The notes under the pieces were generated by a model. That model ran no database searches. It saw nothing but the letters and a program-made list of their open reading frames with translations, and was not told the DNA's origin. Below, one piece after another: positions 8,978 through 17,241 of a stretch of 64,000 nt of DNA. The translations under genes were made by a program, and so were the position numbers. Each line of letters opens with the position of its first letter. Within the stretch, counting starts at the first letter, position 1. The stretch is from Desulfobacterales bacterium (GTDB lineage: Bacteria > Desulfobacterota > Desulfobacteria > Desulfobacterales > JAQWFD01), in the NCBI GenBank assembly GCA_028704555.1, contig JAQWFD010000011.1, positions 1-64,000 of the forward strand. Reading direction: 5' to 3'.

Positions 8978-9093
8978 TCGTATTAATTTTAAATAAATAC
9001 TGATTAATATTGAGTTTCAATCCTCGTTGTTCTGGATATGACGTTCAGACAATTCAGGGGATGCCGGTTTTAAATGGTATCGTTTAAACCGCA

Positions 9094-9136
9094 AAAACCC
9101 GGCCCTGATATAATATATCAGGGCCGGGTTTTTTTA
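9094..9136 (+). terminator. Strong intrinsic terminator, likely bidirectional
   Basis: Long hairpin AAACCCGGCCCTGATA facing TATCAGGGCCGGGTTT, followed by a run of seven T and preceded by A. It would stop plus-strand transcripts from the tandem repeats and, less strongly, minus-strand ones. Confidence 0.8.
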
Positions 9137-9188
9137 TTTTGAGGTTACTATGGGGTTATTTTCAAAATCGAACTTATTTCAATTTCTT

Positions 9189-9215
9189 GGGGTTGGTCAT
9201 AAAAGCGGCCACCCC
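9189..9215. repeat. Solo MITE terminus
   Basis: GGGGTTGGTCATAAAAGCGG followed by CCACCCC resembles the left end of the short element at 7503. No partner end or arm follows. Confidence 0.5.
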
Positions 9216-9258
9216 CTGTGTCAGGAGAGATGTCCCCTAAGCAAATAGTTTCCTTTTA

Positions 9259-9513
9259 GGGCTTGATCATAACTGCGGCCATATTCTCTTACGTGTAGTT
9301 TCGAAGTCCCGGCTGTTGCCGGCGTACGACATGGCGCGATCGGGGGAAAAGATGCCGGGGCCATCAAGCGTTAAGAAGCGCAAACTGTTTGAGGCTTGCC
9401 GAGTTTTTGCGCTTCAGCTTCATGGCACCAGCATCCCCCCGTATCGTGCTGGAGAAGCCGGAAACGGCCGGGACGTTCCTCACGACCTTATGGCCGCAGT
9501 TATGATCAAGCCC
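9259..9513. mobile_element. MITE-like full-length hairpin element (255 bp)
   Basis: Both ends carry the terminal inverted repeat GGGCTTGATCATAACTGCGG with CCATA next to it. The interior is also one large imperfect inverted repeat: GTCCCGGCTGTTGCCGG on the left pairs with CCGGAAACGGCCGGGAC on the right, and AAGCGCAAACTGTTTGAGGC pairs with GCCGAGTTTTTGCGCTT near the centre. It has no coding capacity, so it would need a transposase supplied elsewhere. Confidence 0.8.
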
Positions 9514-9519
9514 TTTATT

Positions 9520-9745
9520 GGGCTCGATCATAATTTCGGCCATAGCCCTGAAATGCAACTGCGGAGTCCCGCCCGTTCCCGGCGTACGAAATTGCGCGAT
9601 CCGGGGAAAAGATGCTGGAACTATGACGCGTTAAGAAGCACAAGCTGTTTGAGGCGCGCCGAGCTTTTGCGCTTCAGCTTCATCGTTCCGGCAGCCCCCG
9701 GATCGTGCTGGAGAAGCCGGCAAGGGGCGGGACGCAGCCGGCGAT
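9520..9745. repeat. MITE-like hairpin element, right terminus missing
   Basis: Starts six bases after the previous element with GGGCTCGATCATAATTTCGG. It follows the same arms (GTCCCGCCCGTTCCCGGC ... GCCGGCAAGGGGCGGGAC) but lacks the right terminal repeat. Head-to-tail placement suggests insertion of one copy beside another, or recombination between copies. Confidence 0.7.
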
Positions 9746-9810
9746 AAAAGCAGCGGGACACTTGCTTCTAACCCAATATCCCAAAACTTCAGATACATTC
9801 GGTTTTGATG

Positions 9811-10497
9811 TCAGACCGGATTGCCTGAGTGGCTTAGAAATTCATAAAGGTCAATTATTCCACCCACAGTGATCGTTGGTTCAATCCCCCACGGGTCAAA
9901 TATGACTTTGGGGGACCGTTTGACCCACGCTGCGCGCATTCCGGCAGAAATCGCCCCGATAACATCAAAAGGATTACTTGAAATTAACCATGCCTCGGAA
10001 CCAATTGATTTGGATTGACGCAGAAAATGTGCATAAACACCTGGATTTGGTTTGTAGCTTTTAATATCGTCTGTGCTGACGATGCCTTCAAAATAGCCTT
10101 CGATATGAGCATTTTTAAGCAAAATATGAACATCATCTGCGCGACCATTTGAAAATGCGAACATCCGGAATCCAGCAGATTTCAACCTCGACAAGCCTTC
10201 TTCAACATCAGAATGAGGTGGCAAAATTTTATAGCCATCCATAAGGCTCTTTTTTTGGTTCAGTGTAATTTTTATTCCAAATAATAGACATGCATAGTCA
10301 AGCGCCTGTTCCGTACAGACCGAAAAGTCCTGGTAGTTCTGCATAAGTCCGCGCCTGAATGAGTATTCGAGCTGTTTTTCACGCCAGACCTGCGATAAAG
10401 CACTGGCCGGGTCACCAATGATCCTCTCTAAGGCTGTGGCAATCCCTGAGGTGTCTATCATTGTTCCGTATACATCGAATGCAAGAGAAATTGCCAT
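9811..10497 (-). CDS. Haloacid dehalogenase type II-like hydrolase (HAD superfamily)
   Basis: 228-residue cytosolic hydrolase of the (S)-2-haloacid dehalogenase group. Motif I is FDVYGTMID with nucleophile D8; the substrate Ser/Asn motif is FSNG; the lysine motif is KSYKPNPGVY; the acidic motif is SSNPFD. These match the catalytic set of L-2-haloacid dehalogenases (Asp, SNG, YKP, SSN..D), though some members are phosphatases. An AGGAGG about ten bases before the ATG supports this start. It stands alone between repeat elements and a broken gene, so its history is likely horizontal. Substrate is unproven. Confidence 0.85.
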   Translation of the reverse strand: MAISLAFDVYGTMIDTSGIATALERIIGDPASALSQVWREKQLEYSFRRGLMQNYQDFSVCTEQALDYACLLFGIKITLNQKKSLMDGYKILPPHSDVEEGLSRLKSAGFRMFAFSNGRADDVHILLKNAHIEGYFEGIVSTDDIKSYKPNPGVYAHFLRQSKSIGSEAWLISSNPFDVIGAISAGMRAAWVKRSPKVIFDPWGIEPTITVGGIIDLYEFLSHSGNPV

Positions 10498-10582
10498 AAA
10501 TTCATTCCTCCTTTAATATTTACATCACACCCAAAAATTCAGAATTAAATCAAAATTCTACGCCAAAATCAGTCATATCAGC

Positions 10583-10813
10583 TATGTGCGGATATTGTCG
10601 TCCGGAGTCGTGCCATATTTATCGACTCAATGATCAGGCATAGCTTCTCCTTCTGCAGGCATATTTGGATTGAGTTCCCAAGAGCTGTCATTTAAGCTCA
10701 GCCATGTCTTGTATTCCCATTTCGGAGAAGGCTTTTCCCAAACATTTGAATCCAATAATACACCAGGGACTAACGACATCTGAGATGATGTCCAGTTTAA
10801 TTTTATCAGCCAT
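10583..10813 (-). pseudogene. DsbA-family (FrnE-like) oxidoreductase, N-terminal remnant
   Basis: From the ATG at 10813 the frame reads MADKIKLDIISDVV-SPWC-IIGFKCLGKAF and ends at a stop after MAELK. In the next frame the match resumes with WELNPNMPAEGEAMPDH, a stop, then VDKYGTTPDDNIRT. This is the N-terminus of FrnE-type DsbA proteins (ISDVVCPWCIIG ... ELNPNMPPEG ... KYGTTPEDNIR). The first catalytic cysteine of CPWC is Ser here, and there is a frameshift, an internal stop and loss of the whole C-terminus. Confidence 0.7.
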
Positions 10814-10939
10814 ACTAAAACTTTATTATTTCAGTTTGTACGTGCTCTTTGATGCAACGCAGGAGACGGACAGACAAGCGGGTATGTGAGCCTCCGAAAA
10901 GGCAAACAAGACTCTGTGGGATTTATTTTTTCCGGGGCC

Positions 10940-11229
10940 CTTATGCCAGGGGAAACCCGATATATTCAATACCGATCAGGGAACCGGGTTCACCCGTACT
11001 GAATTTACGTCTATTTTGGAAAATAATAAGATCGCACTCGGCATGGACGGCAAGGGCCGAGCACTTGACAACGTCATGGTCAAACGTCTCTGGCGAAGCG
11101 TCAAATACGAAGAGAGGGGTATATATCAAAGGCTATGAATCAGTCAGGGACACTATGGCCAGTTTAAATCAATATTTAATCGTTTACAACAGCGAACAGA
11201 TTCATCAGTTTTGGGGAGAGAAAGACTAA
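10940..11229 (+). pseudogene. IS3-family transposase (OrfB) C-terminal fragment
   Basis: Reads KPDIFNTDQGTGFTRTEFTS, GMDGKGRALDNVMVKRLWRS and VKYEE; after a slip at about 11100-11108 it continues VYIKGYESVRDTMASLNQYL ... YNSEQIHQFWGEKD. This is the DDE-domain tail of IS3-group transposases (NTDQGSQFT, MDGKGRALDN..VERLWRSVKYE, YN.ERPHQSLG). The N-terminal half and OrfA are missing. Confidence 0.75.
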
Positions 11230-11258
11230 TGCGAAATTATCATATATATATTTTTTTA

Positions 11259-11522
11259 GGACTTGATCATAACTGCGGCCATATTTTGCTGTGCATAGCC
11301 TCGAAGTCCCGCCCGTTGCCGGCGTACGACATGGCGCGATCCGGGGAAAAGATGTCGGGACCATGAAGCGTTAAGAAGCGCAAACTGTTTGAGGCGTTTT
11401 GAGGCGTGCCGAGTTTTTGCGCTTTAGATTCATGGGGCCGGCATCCCCCGGATCGTGCTGGAGAAGCCGGCAAGGGGCGGGACAGACTCCGTGACATAGT
11501 GGCCGCAGTTATGATCAAGCCC
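11259..11522. mobile_element. MITE-like full-length hairpin element (264 bp)
   Basis: Terminal repeats GGACTTGATCATAACTGCGG and the complement of GGGCTTGATCATAACTGCGG. Inner arms GTCCCGCCCGTTGCCGGC and GCCGGCAAGGGGCGGGAC pair, and the centre (AAGCGCAAACTGTTTGAGGC ... GAGTTTTTGCGCTTTAG) folds back. It has a TTGAGGCGT duplication at the apex. It inserted beside the IS3 fragment. Confidence 0.8.
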
Positions 11523-11862
11523 ATATTTTTATTCAAAAGAAGCCGGTGGGTATATGAGCGAAATTTTTGACCTCCATGGCGTTCCGCACTTGGTTATTCA
11601 CCAGAAGAAGCACTTAAAAAGGTTCAAAATACCAAAAAATTATTGATACAGGCCCCATGGGAAAAAGGCAGGTCAATCCATCCAGTAATTTTCGAAGCAG
11701 CTTCTGGCTGATACACAATATTTGGCTGAATCTGTATTGCCCAAGGCACCTCAGCGGACGAAAGAATGCTGCACCGCTGAATTTTCCGTGTGTTCCGTGG
11801 TAAAAGATATGACATGAATGCGGTTGTAGTGATGCCAGCTCGGCTCTCGACTGTGTATAACT
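11523..11862. other. Intergenic, no gene recognised
   Basis: Short open frames exist but none shows a known family or ribosome site. The region separates the repeat-rich zone from tRNA-Leu. Confidence 0.5.
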
Positions 11863-11894
11863 AAAAAAGGGATTAGCCAGAACGGCTAACCCCT
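11863..11894 (-). terminator. Intrinsic terminator of tRNA-Leu
   Basis: Read on the minus strand: GGGGTTAGCC, loop GTTCT, GGCTAATCCC, then TTTTTT. It begins about ten bases after the tRNA 3' end. Confidence 0.85.
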
Positions 11895-11903
11895 TATATT
11901 TGC

Positions 11904-11990
11904 TGGTGCCGGAGGCGAGACTTGAACTCGCACACCATTGCTGGCGGAGGATTTTGAGTCCTCTGCGTCTACCAATTCCACCACTCCGGC
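11904..11990 (-). tRNA. tRNA-Leu (anticodon CAA)
   Basis: 87-nt class II tRNA with CCA encoded. The acceptor stem GCCGGAG pairs with CTCCGGC, the anticodon loop is CTCAAAA (anticodon CAA, reading UUG), there is a long variable arm, and the T loop is TTCAAGT. A promoter lies at 12003-12032 and a terminator at 11863-11894. Confidence 0.95.
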
Positions 11991-12002
11991 GTTAATTTTT
12001 AA

Positions 12003-12032
12003 CCTATAACCAAAATTTCCGGTTGTTGTCAA
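12003..12032 (-). promoter_or_regulatory. Sigma70-type promoter of tRNA-Leu
   Basis: Minus strand: -35 TTGACA (12032-12027), 18-bp spacer, -10 TATAGG (12008-12003), about 13 bases before the tRNA 5' end. It overlaps the last codons of tsaC. Confidence 0.65.
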
Positions 12033-12673
12033 TATAATTGAGTTTGATTTTGGTTTAAAACAACAAAAACATCTCTTTCCGATACGGCACCTTCTCTCAG
12101 AACCCGGGGCTCGTGTTCGGTGACATCGATCACGGTAGATCCTTTCCCGCCGGCAAGCGCTCCGGCATCCAGAATCAGGTCCACCCGTTCAGCGATAGAC
12201 GGGGCCAGCTGCAAAATATCTGAACAGCCCGGCTGGCCGGAAATATTCGCGCTGGTTCCGGTGATGGGGCCTCCGACTGCTTTTACCAGCTCAAAGGCCA
12301 CCGGATGTCCGGGCATGCGCACCCCGATTCTGCCGGTTCCGGCGGTCAGATTCGCCGGCAGATTTTCTTTAGCCCCGAATACGATGGTAACCGCGCCGGG
12401 CCAGAAATAATCCATCAACCGGACGGCAGCTGGCGGCACCTTCTGAACCAGCCGGTCAAGATCGCATCGTTTCTCGATCAGCACCAGTATCGGATTCTGA
12501 TACGGTCGAAGCTTGATGTTAAAGACCTTATCGACCGCTTCCGGATTTAACGCATCTGCCCCCAGGCCGTACAGCCCGGTGGTCGGGAACACAACGACCC
12601 TGCCATCTTTGATCATGGCGGCTGCCTCCCGGATCAGTTCCGGCCGGATCAGCCTGGGATTGACATCTTTCAC
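12029..12673 (-). CDS. tsaC: L-threonylcarbamoyladenylate synthase (TsaC/YrdC family)
   Basis: Makes the threonylcarbamoyl-AMP used for the t6A modification of ANN-decoding tRNAs, in the cytosol. The single YrdC domain has VVVFPTTGLYGLGADALNPE, KLRPYQNPI (Lys/Arg substrate clamp), GAVTIVFGAKENLP and TSANISG (the Ser/Asn binding motif). There is no C-terminal Sua5 domain, so it is the short TsaC type (about 214 residues). The frame is open upstream into purE, but homologues start near PRLIRPELI, so I chose the GTG at 12673, two bases after the purE stop. An ATG at 12616 with a GGGAGG site is the alternative but would cut conserved helix 1. Confidence 0.88.
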   Translation of the reverse strand: MKDVNPRLIRPELIREAAAMIKDGRVVVFPTTGLYGLGADALNPEAVDKVFNIKLRPYQNPILVLIEKRCDLDRLVQKVPPAAVRLMDYFWPGAVTIVFGAKENLPANLTAGTGRIGVRMPGHPVAFELVKAVGGPITGTSANISGQPGCSDILQLAPSIAERVDLILDAGALAGGKGSTVIDVTEHEPRVLREGAVSERDVFVVLNQNQTQLY

Positions 12674-12674
12674 A

Positions 12675-14447
12675 TTAAATGCAGGTGTTAAGTTTTTTAT
12701 CTTTTCGTTCAACTTCCGCGGCCATTTCCTGTTTGTAGGCGTCCAGCTGACGCTCAAGCTCGGGATCCGAAAGAGAGAGCATCTGCACGGCCAGAAGCGC
12801 TGCATTTCTGGCACCCGGCCTGCCGATGGAAACCGTGGCCACCGGGATTCCCGGGGGCATCTGAACCGTGGACAAAAGCGAATCCATCCCGTTCAGGCAT
12901 GACGAATCAATGGGAACGCCGATAACCGGCAGCGTCGTCTTTGCCGCCATCACACCGGCAAGATGAGCCGCATGGCCGGCGCCTGCGATAATCACCTTCA
13001 TACCGCGTTTTCGCGCACCAGAGGCAAACGTCATGGCCTTTTCAGGACTTCTGTGCGCCGAGGCAATTGTCATTGAATAGGGAATTGCGAATCGTTTTAA
13101 TATTCCCGCAGCCTCTTCCATAATGTCCAGATCCGAGTCACTGCCCATGACGATACCCACCTGCGGGGCTGTTTCAAGGCGCCGCAATGCTTTTTTCCCG
13201 ATATCATTCCGGTAATGGACATTTTCCCAGCGGATATCGGCTACCGCCTCATAGGCCCGGTCAATCGCCATCGCTATGGTATCGCCCAGGGCGGTCACGC
13301 CCAGGACCCGACCGCCGCTGGTTACAATCGAACCATCCTTTGAATCGGTACCTGCATGAAAAACAACAACATCTTTCAACTGCGCGGCCTTATCAAGTCC
13401 CGAAATCCGAATCCCTTTCGGATAGGAACCGGGATATCCCTCCGATGCCATGACCACGCACACAGAGGCACGATCATCAATCTCAAGCGTGCACTGATCC
13501 AGCCGCTCTTCAATGACGGCTTCCATGACCGGTACCAGATCGGTTTTCATCCGCATCAGCAGGGGTTGTGCCTCCGGATCTCCAAACCGGCCGTTAAATT
13601 CCAGGACCTTCAACCGGTCGTTATGGATCATCAAACCGGCATATAGTACGCCCTTATAGGGGCGACCTTCGGCAGCCATGGCCCTCACCGTCGGAATCAT
13701 CACTTCGTTCATGACGATTTTATGCATGTAGGCATCGACAACCGGTGCCGGAGAATAGGCCCCCATTCCGCCGGTATTGGGGCCCAGATCATCATCAAAT
13801 GCCGGTTTATGATCCTGAGATGACGGAAGGGCCAAAACGGTTTTCCCATCGGTAAACGCCAGAAACGAGGCTTCTTCACCCATTAAACGTTCTTCGATCA
13901 CCACTTTGTTACCGGCATCACCAAATGCGTGATGCTTCATGATCTCATTCAGTGCAACAATGGCCTCTTCTTTTGTATCGCAGACGATCACGCCCTTGCC
14001 CGCAGCCAGCCCGTCCGCCTTGACCACTACAGGCCAGTCCACCTCGGTTATATAGGCATATGCCTCTTCATAACGCGTAAACGTCCGTCCTTCGGCAGTC
14101 GGGATACCATACTTATTCATCAGATTTTTGGCAAAGGATTTGCTGGATTCAATTTCGGCCGCTTTCCGGGAAGCCCCGAAAATTTTCAAGCCGTTTTCTT
14201 CGAATATATCCACTATACCCCTTGAAAGCGGTGCTTCCGGGCCCACGATGGTCAAGTCGATACGTTTTTTCCCGGCAAATGCCAACAGACCGTCAATATC
14301 ATCGGCGCCTATGGGGACGCACTCGGCCAGAGCGGCGATCCCTGCATTTCCGGGGGCGCAGTAAATTTTTGACACCCTGGGGCTTTGAGATATTTTCCAG
14401 GCCAGCGCATGTTCCCTGCCACCGCCACCTATAATCAAGATTTTCAT
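12675..14447 (-). CDS. purD-purE: PurD-PurE fusion: GAR synthetase joined to N5-CAIR mutase
   Basis: 590-residue bifunctional purine enzyme. Residues 1 to about 424 are a complete GAR synthetase (N-terminal MKILIIGGGGREHALAWK, ATP-grasp VVVKADGLAAGKGVIV, EFNGRFGDPEAQ). From about 428 a complete PurE follows (VGIVMGSDSD, ASAHRSPEKA, AGHAAHLAGVMAAKTTLPVIGVP), ending SLSDPELERQLDAYKQE as class I PurE does. The linker is very short (ALRRLETAPQ). No frameshift or internal start signal is visible, so this is a true fusion of two non-consecutive pathway steps. It is followed by tsaC after two bases, suggesting one transcript. Confidence 0.93.
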   Translation of the reverse strand: MKILIIGGGGREHALAWKISQSPRVSKIYCAPGNAGIAALAECVPIGADDIDGLLAFAGKKRIDLTIVGPEAPLSRGIVDIFEENGLKIFGASRKAAEIESSKSFAKNLMNKYGIPTAEGRTFTRYEEAYAYITEVDWPVVVKADGLAAGKGVIVCDTKEEAIVALNEIMKHHAFGDAGNKVVIEERLMGEEASFLAFTDGKTVLALPSSQDHKPAFDDDLGPNTGGMGAYSPAPVVDAYMHKIVMNEVMIPTVRAMAAEGRPYKGVLYAGLMIHNDRLKVLEFNGRFGDPEAQPLLMRMKTDLVPVMEAVIEERLDQCTLEIDDRASVCVVMASEGYPGSYPKGIRISGLDKAAQLKDVVVFHAGTDSKDGSIVTSGGRVLGVTALGDTIAMAIDRAYEAVADIRWENVHYRNDIGKKALRRLETAPQVGIVMGSDSDLDIMEEAAGILKRFAIPYSMTIASAHRSPEKAMTFASGARKRGMKVIIAGAGHAAHLAGVMAAKTTLPVIGVPIDSSCLNGMDSLLSTVQMPPGIPVATVSIGRPGARNAALLAVQMLSLSDPELERQLDAYKQEMAAEVERKDKKLNTCI

Positions 14448-14596
14448 GAAATGTCCCTTTCTAAAACCGGCCTTTGAATTCAGTATCGGATTTCAACTGG
14501 AATCATTATTTTGATGAATGGCCATTGCCGTCGGTTCCGGCCTTTTCAAATGAGCTCCATCATCAAGCATGTTCCCGAGGCCTGCATGGCAGTCTG

Positions 14597-15553
14597 TTAT
14601 CGTTTCAATTGCCGGATGCTTTCGTGCCTTTGAATACCAAGTTCTATCAATTTGTCAAGAAGATCAGCGAACGATATCCCGCCGGCCTGCGCAGCTAACG
14701 GAAACAGGCTCGTCTTTGTCATGCCGGGAATGGTATTTGTTTCCAGCACATAGACATCCTCTCCCTTGAGGATCATATCTGTTCGGCTGTATCCGGAACA
14801 AAAAAGCGCCTGATGAGCGGCTACGGCATATTGTTTTGTCTTTTCAGCCACCGCATCATCAATCCGGGCCGGACAGATTTCGCTGGTTTCTCCCGCGGTA
14901 TATTTGGCATGGTAATCAAAAAAATCATGCCCCTGCTTCGGAACAATTTCAATAACCGGAAGCGCTTCTACAGCGTCATTACCGATAACCCCGCATGTCA
15001 GTTCAATGCCCTCGATAAAAGATTCAAGCAGTATCAGTTCATCATATTCAAAGGCCTTTTCCACTGCCTGAACAATATCATCGACGGCTCTGGCAATTGA
15101 CATACCGATACTGGACCCGTTGCTGGCCGGCTTTACGACCACGGGAAGCCCCAGTTGCTTTATGACGGCTTCAGGCTCAACCCTGTCACCGCGATTAAAG
15201 GCGATAAAAGAGGGAACCGGCAGTCCTGCCTTCTCATACAGCTGCTTTGAGACAAGCTTATTCATTGCCGTCGCACTTCCCAGAACACCGCTGCCCTGAT
15301 ACGGAATGTTCAGAAGATCAAGCAGGCCCTGGATTCTCCCGTCCTCGCCAAATTCACCGTGCAATATGATCAGCGCGACATCGATACGCGCCGCTTCATC
15401 AACCAGTCGCTTGAGGTCGCATTCGGGATCATACCGCCGCACATCATATTTTTCTTTATCCAACGCCTCGCAGACCTGATCCCCGCTTTTTAATGATACT
15501 TCCCGTTCAGAAGATATCCCCCCGGAAAGAAGCGCAACCGTTCGTTTTCTCAT
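14597..15553 (-). CDS. ddl: D-alanine--D-alanine ligase
   Basis: 318-residue ATP-grasp ligase making the D-Ala-D-Ala dipeptide for peptidoglycan. N-terminal VALLSGGISSEREVSLKSG is the Ddl signature, with E15 and S-x-K nearby; ILHGEFGEDGRIQGLLDLL, the KPASNGSSIGMS loop and the Mg site EVNT-equivalent ETNTIPGMT all fit. Length is normal. A GAGAAGG precedes the ATG. It lies about 150 bp upstream of purDE on the same strand. Confidence 0.95.
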   Translation of the reverse strand: MRKRTVALLSGGISSEREVSLKSGDQVCEALDKEKYDVRRYDPECDLKRLVDEAARIDVALIILHGEFGEDGRIQGLLDLLNIPYQGSGVLGSATAMNKLVSKQLYEKAGLPVPSFIAFNRGDRVEPEAVIKQLGLPVVVKPASNGSSIGMSIARAVDDIVQAVEKAFEYDELILLESFIEGIELTCGVIGNDAVEALPVIEIVPKQGHDFFDYHAKYTAGETSEICPARIDDAVAEKTKQYAVAAHQALFCSGYSRTDMILKGEDVYVLETNTIPGMTKTSLFPLAAQAGGISFADLLDKLIELGIQRHESIRQLKR

Positions 15554-15765
15554 AATAACCTTCTCGGTGTCCGTTAAAATAATCTTAATCCATATTGTGG
15601 TATGGGCCCAATGCCGATATACGAATTACCCACCCGCTGCATTCGCCCGGATGTCAGGACTTGCTCCATATAAAAACGGTGTGGATGATTCAATCAGATA
15701 ATGACAAGAATGGCAATACCCTTACAGGTATTGGCCGTCAGCAGCTCATATCGGAACGAAGATGT

Positions 15766-16281
15766 TTATGCAATCGTTTCATCGGAATGTAAAATTTTAT
15801 TTTTCGCCTTATTAAACTCCTCGATCGTGATGAAATTTTTCTCAAGCATTCGCCCGAGCTCCGTGAGTTGGCGGATGCGCATTGTTTCAGGATCTTCCAA
15901 TTGCATAACAGATCTCGCCTGTCCTCTATCCAGCGTCGGCATATCATCACGCGGCTGACCGATTCTGCAGGATGCCAGACCACCCAGAAAACTGACTTCA
16001 ACATTTCGGTTACTGAATACAGGTGAATTCAGTGTTTCACGAATTGCTTTCCCCTCGGATTTTAACCGTCTGAAAAAATAATAGATAACACCCAGAACGA
16101 TGGCAATCCCCCCCAGAAGAACCCAGATCATGTAATTGACAATCCCACGGAAGAAAAGAACGAGCAATCCTACGATCATGATGAGAACCAGATGCAACAG
16201 AATAATGAAATAGGCCGTCAATACACTTTTAACAACTCCGTTGCCTTCTTTTTGTTTCTTCGATTTTACCATGATATACAC
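15766..16281 (-). CDS. SHOCT-domain membrane protein, function unknown
   Basis: 171 residues with two membrane helices (about 18-44 and 48-70), a basic loop after the second, and a soluble tail. The C-terminal segment RQLTELGRMLEKNFITIEEF, followed by NKAKNKIL, is a SHOCT module, a short helical domain often found at the end of bacterial membrane proteins and thought to mediate oligomerisation. Start could be the Met at residue 4. No function can be assigned. Confidence 0.7.
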   Translation of the reverse strand: MYIMVKSKKQKEGNGVVKSVLTAYFIILLHLVLIMIVGLLVLFFRGIVNYMIWVLLGGIAIVLGVIYYFFRRLKSEGKAIRETLNSPVFSNRNVEVSFLGGLASCRIGQPRDDMPTLDRGQARSVMQLEDPETMRIRQLTELGRMLEKNFITIEEFNKAKNKILHSDETIA

Positions 16282-16308
16282 AATCCATATGTTTAATTCT
16301 TTTACGAC

Positions 16309-16701
16309 TTATTTCCCGCTGTTTCCGGCAGATGCCTCAACCCGATCAACCAGTTTGTGCAGATAATGCTGTGGCATATCAAAGGCCACCGTTCCTTTGC
16401 GAAACGAATTCAACTTCATAATAAGAAAGTTAAGTTTCTTTAGCATCTTATACTTCGCAGCGGTATCCGGCATTCCGACCAGCAAATCCTCGGTTTTTTT
16501 AATTTCTTTCTTCAACTCGATTTCCGGCGGTATAAAGTCCTCATTTTTCAGGATTTTATAGGCCAGCCGGAGCTCTTCGGGAATATGACGATCATCTTCA
16601 ATTACAAGCGGCTTTCCCGCCCCATGAAGGTTATCGAACTTTCCATCCCGTTGCGCCTTTTGTATTCTCTGCTCAATTATTTTTTCGAAACCCTGCATCA
16701 T
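16309..16701 (-). CDS. DUF1992 (DnaJC28-like) protein
   Basis: 130-residue protein of the DUF1992 family, named from a conserved domain of DNAJC28 although it has no J domain. The family signature is clear: EKIIEQRIQKAQRDGKFDNL, GAGKPL, and RLAYKILKNEDFIPPEIEL. Family members are small soluble proteins of unknown role. It is the last chromosomal gene before the integrative element. Confidence 0.85.
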   Translation of the reverse strand: MMQGFEKIIEQRIQKAQRDGKFDNLHGAGKPLVIEDDRHIPEELRLAYKILKNEDFIPPEIELKKEIKKTEDLLVGMPDTAAKYKMLKKLNFLIMKLNSFRKGTVAFDMPQHYLHKLVDRVEASAGNSGK

Positions 16702-16967
16702 GAAACGATCTCTGGAAAATGGTTATCCCCTCCAGCGTTTTAAAAAACAGTTCGATCAGACGCATACCCTTACCGAAAATGCATTTGAATATTTACAGGC
16801 GGCCATCTGTTTCAGTGTTTTTATTTTATTATACAATATCCATTATAGATTCAAGCAAATATACAATATCAGACCAATTTATTCCTTTTTACAGAAAACA
16901 GACCGATGTAACGTGGTTCAACAACCGGGACAGGGGAATCAGGAGCGGCCGTGTTTTTGAGAATAAA

Positions 16968-17001
16968 AAAAGCCCCTCATACAGATTGTCTGAGGGGCTT
17001 T
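16968..17001 (-). terminator. Intrinsic terminator, probably the original one of tRNA-Met
   Basis: Minus strand: AAAGCCCCTCA, loop, TGAGGGGCTTTTTTT. It lies just beyond the left 14-bp tRNA-end repeat at 17011, that is, in the position expected downstream of the tRNA-Met gene before the element inserted. It now lies about 28 kb away from that tRNA. Confidence 0.75.
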
Positions 17002-17010
17002 ATATGCGAC

Positions 17011-17024
17011 TGGTGGCGATGCAG
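17011..17024. other. Attachment-site half (distal end of the element)
   Basis: TGGTGGCGATGCAG is identical to the 3' end of tRNA-Met including CCA, at 44939-44952. Sequence diverges on the inner side after 14 bases. Confidence 0.75.
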
Positions 17025-17086
17025 TCCATTAAACACATACTTCAAACAACTGATTTTAATAAATATTTACGAATTAAAAAATTAAT

Positions 17087-17110
17087 ATACCCCCAAAAAC
17101 ACCCCCAAAA
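17087..17110. promoter_or_regulatory. Candidate integrase arm-type sites, left end
   Basis: ATACCCCCAAA at 17087 followed ten bases later by CACCCCCAAAA. The same 11-mer occurs twice near the right end, between the integrase and the tRNA. The placement at both ends suggests recognition by the Arm-DNA-binding domain of the integrase. Confidence 0.45.
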
Positions 17111-17241
17111 TTTAAAGTGCCCCCTGTCCGCGTCAGAAAAAAATGGTCGTCCGTTTGTCTTCGAACGGACCAAGTCAGAAGATGCTTTTCTGCAAATTCG
17201 GTGATCGGAAGGTTATTACACCAGACCTTTAGCAAGACACG

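Larger units (their letters stand above)
8283..9050. repeat. Two tandem ~368-bp direct repeats plus a partial third
   Basis: The unit starts with ATCCTTGTTTTTCTGGATAT at 8284 and again at 8653 (period 369); a truncated third copy starts at 9020 (period 367) and stops at about 9050. The two full units are nearly identical. Each contains, on the plus strand, a 49-codon ORF and, on the minus strand, an overlapping hydrophobic ORF beginning MAEYPFRMLLNGVFLPFELM (127 codons in unit 1, 93 in unit 2). Differences inside the ORFs are silent in both frames, so they do not decide which strand is coding. Confidence 0.85.

Noticed and set aside
8283-9050. Integron cassette array with attC sites
   Set aside because: Units have a cassette-like size, but I found no clear RYYYAAC/GTTRRRY pair and no integron integrase.
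7352-11522. CRISPR array from the many repeats
   Set aside because: Repeats are 146-264 bp palindromic elements at irregular spacing, not short repeats with regular spacers.
12674-12814. Upstream extension of tsaC to 12814
   Set aside because: It would overlap purE out of frame by about 140 bases and adds residues not found in YrdC proteins.
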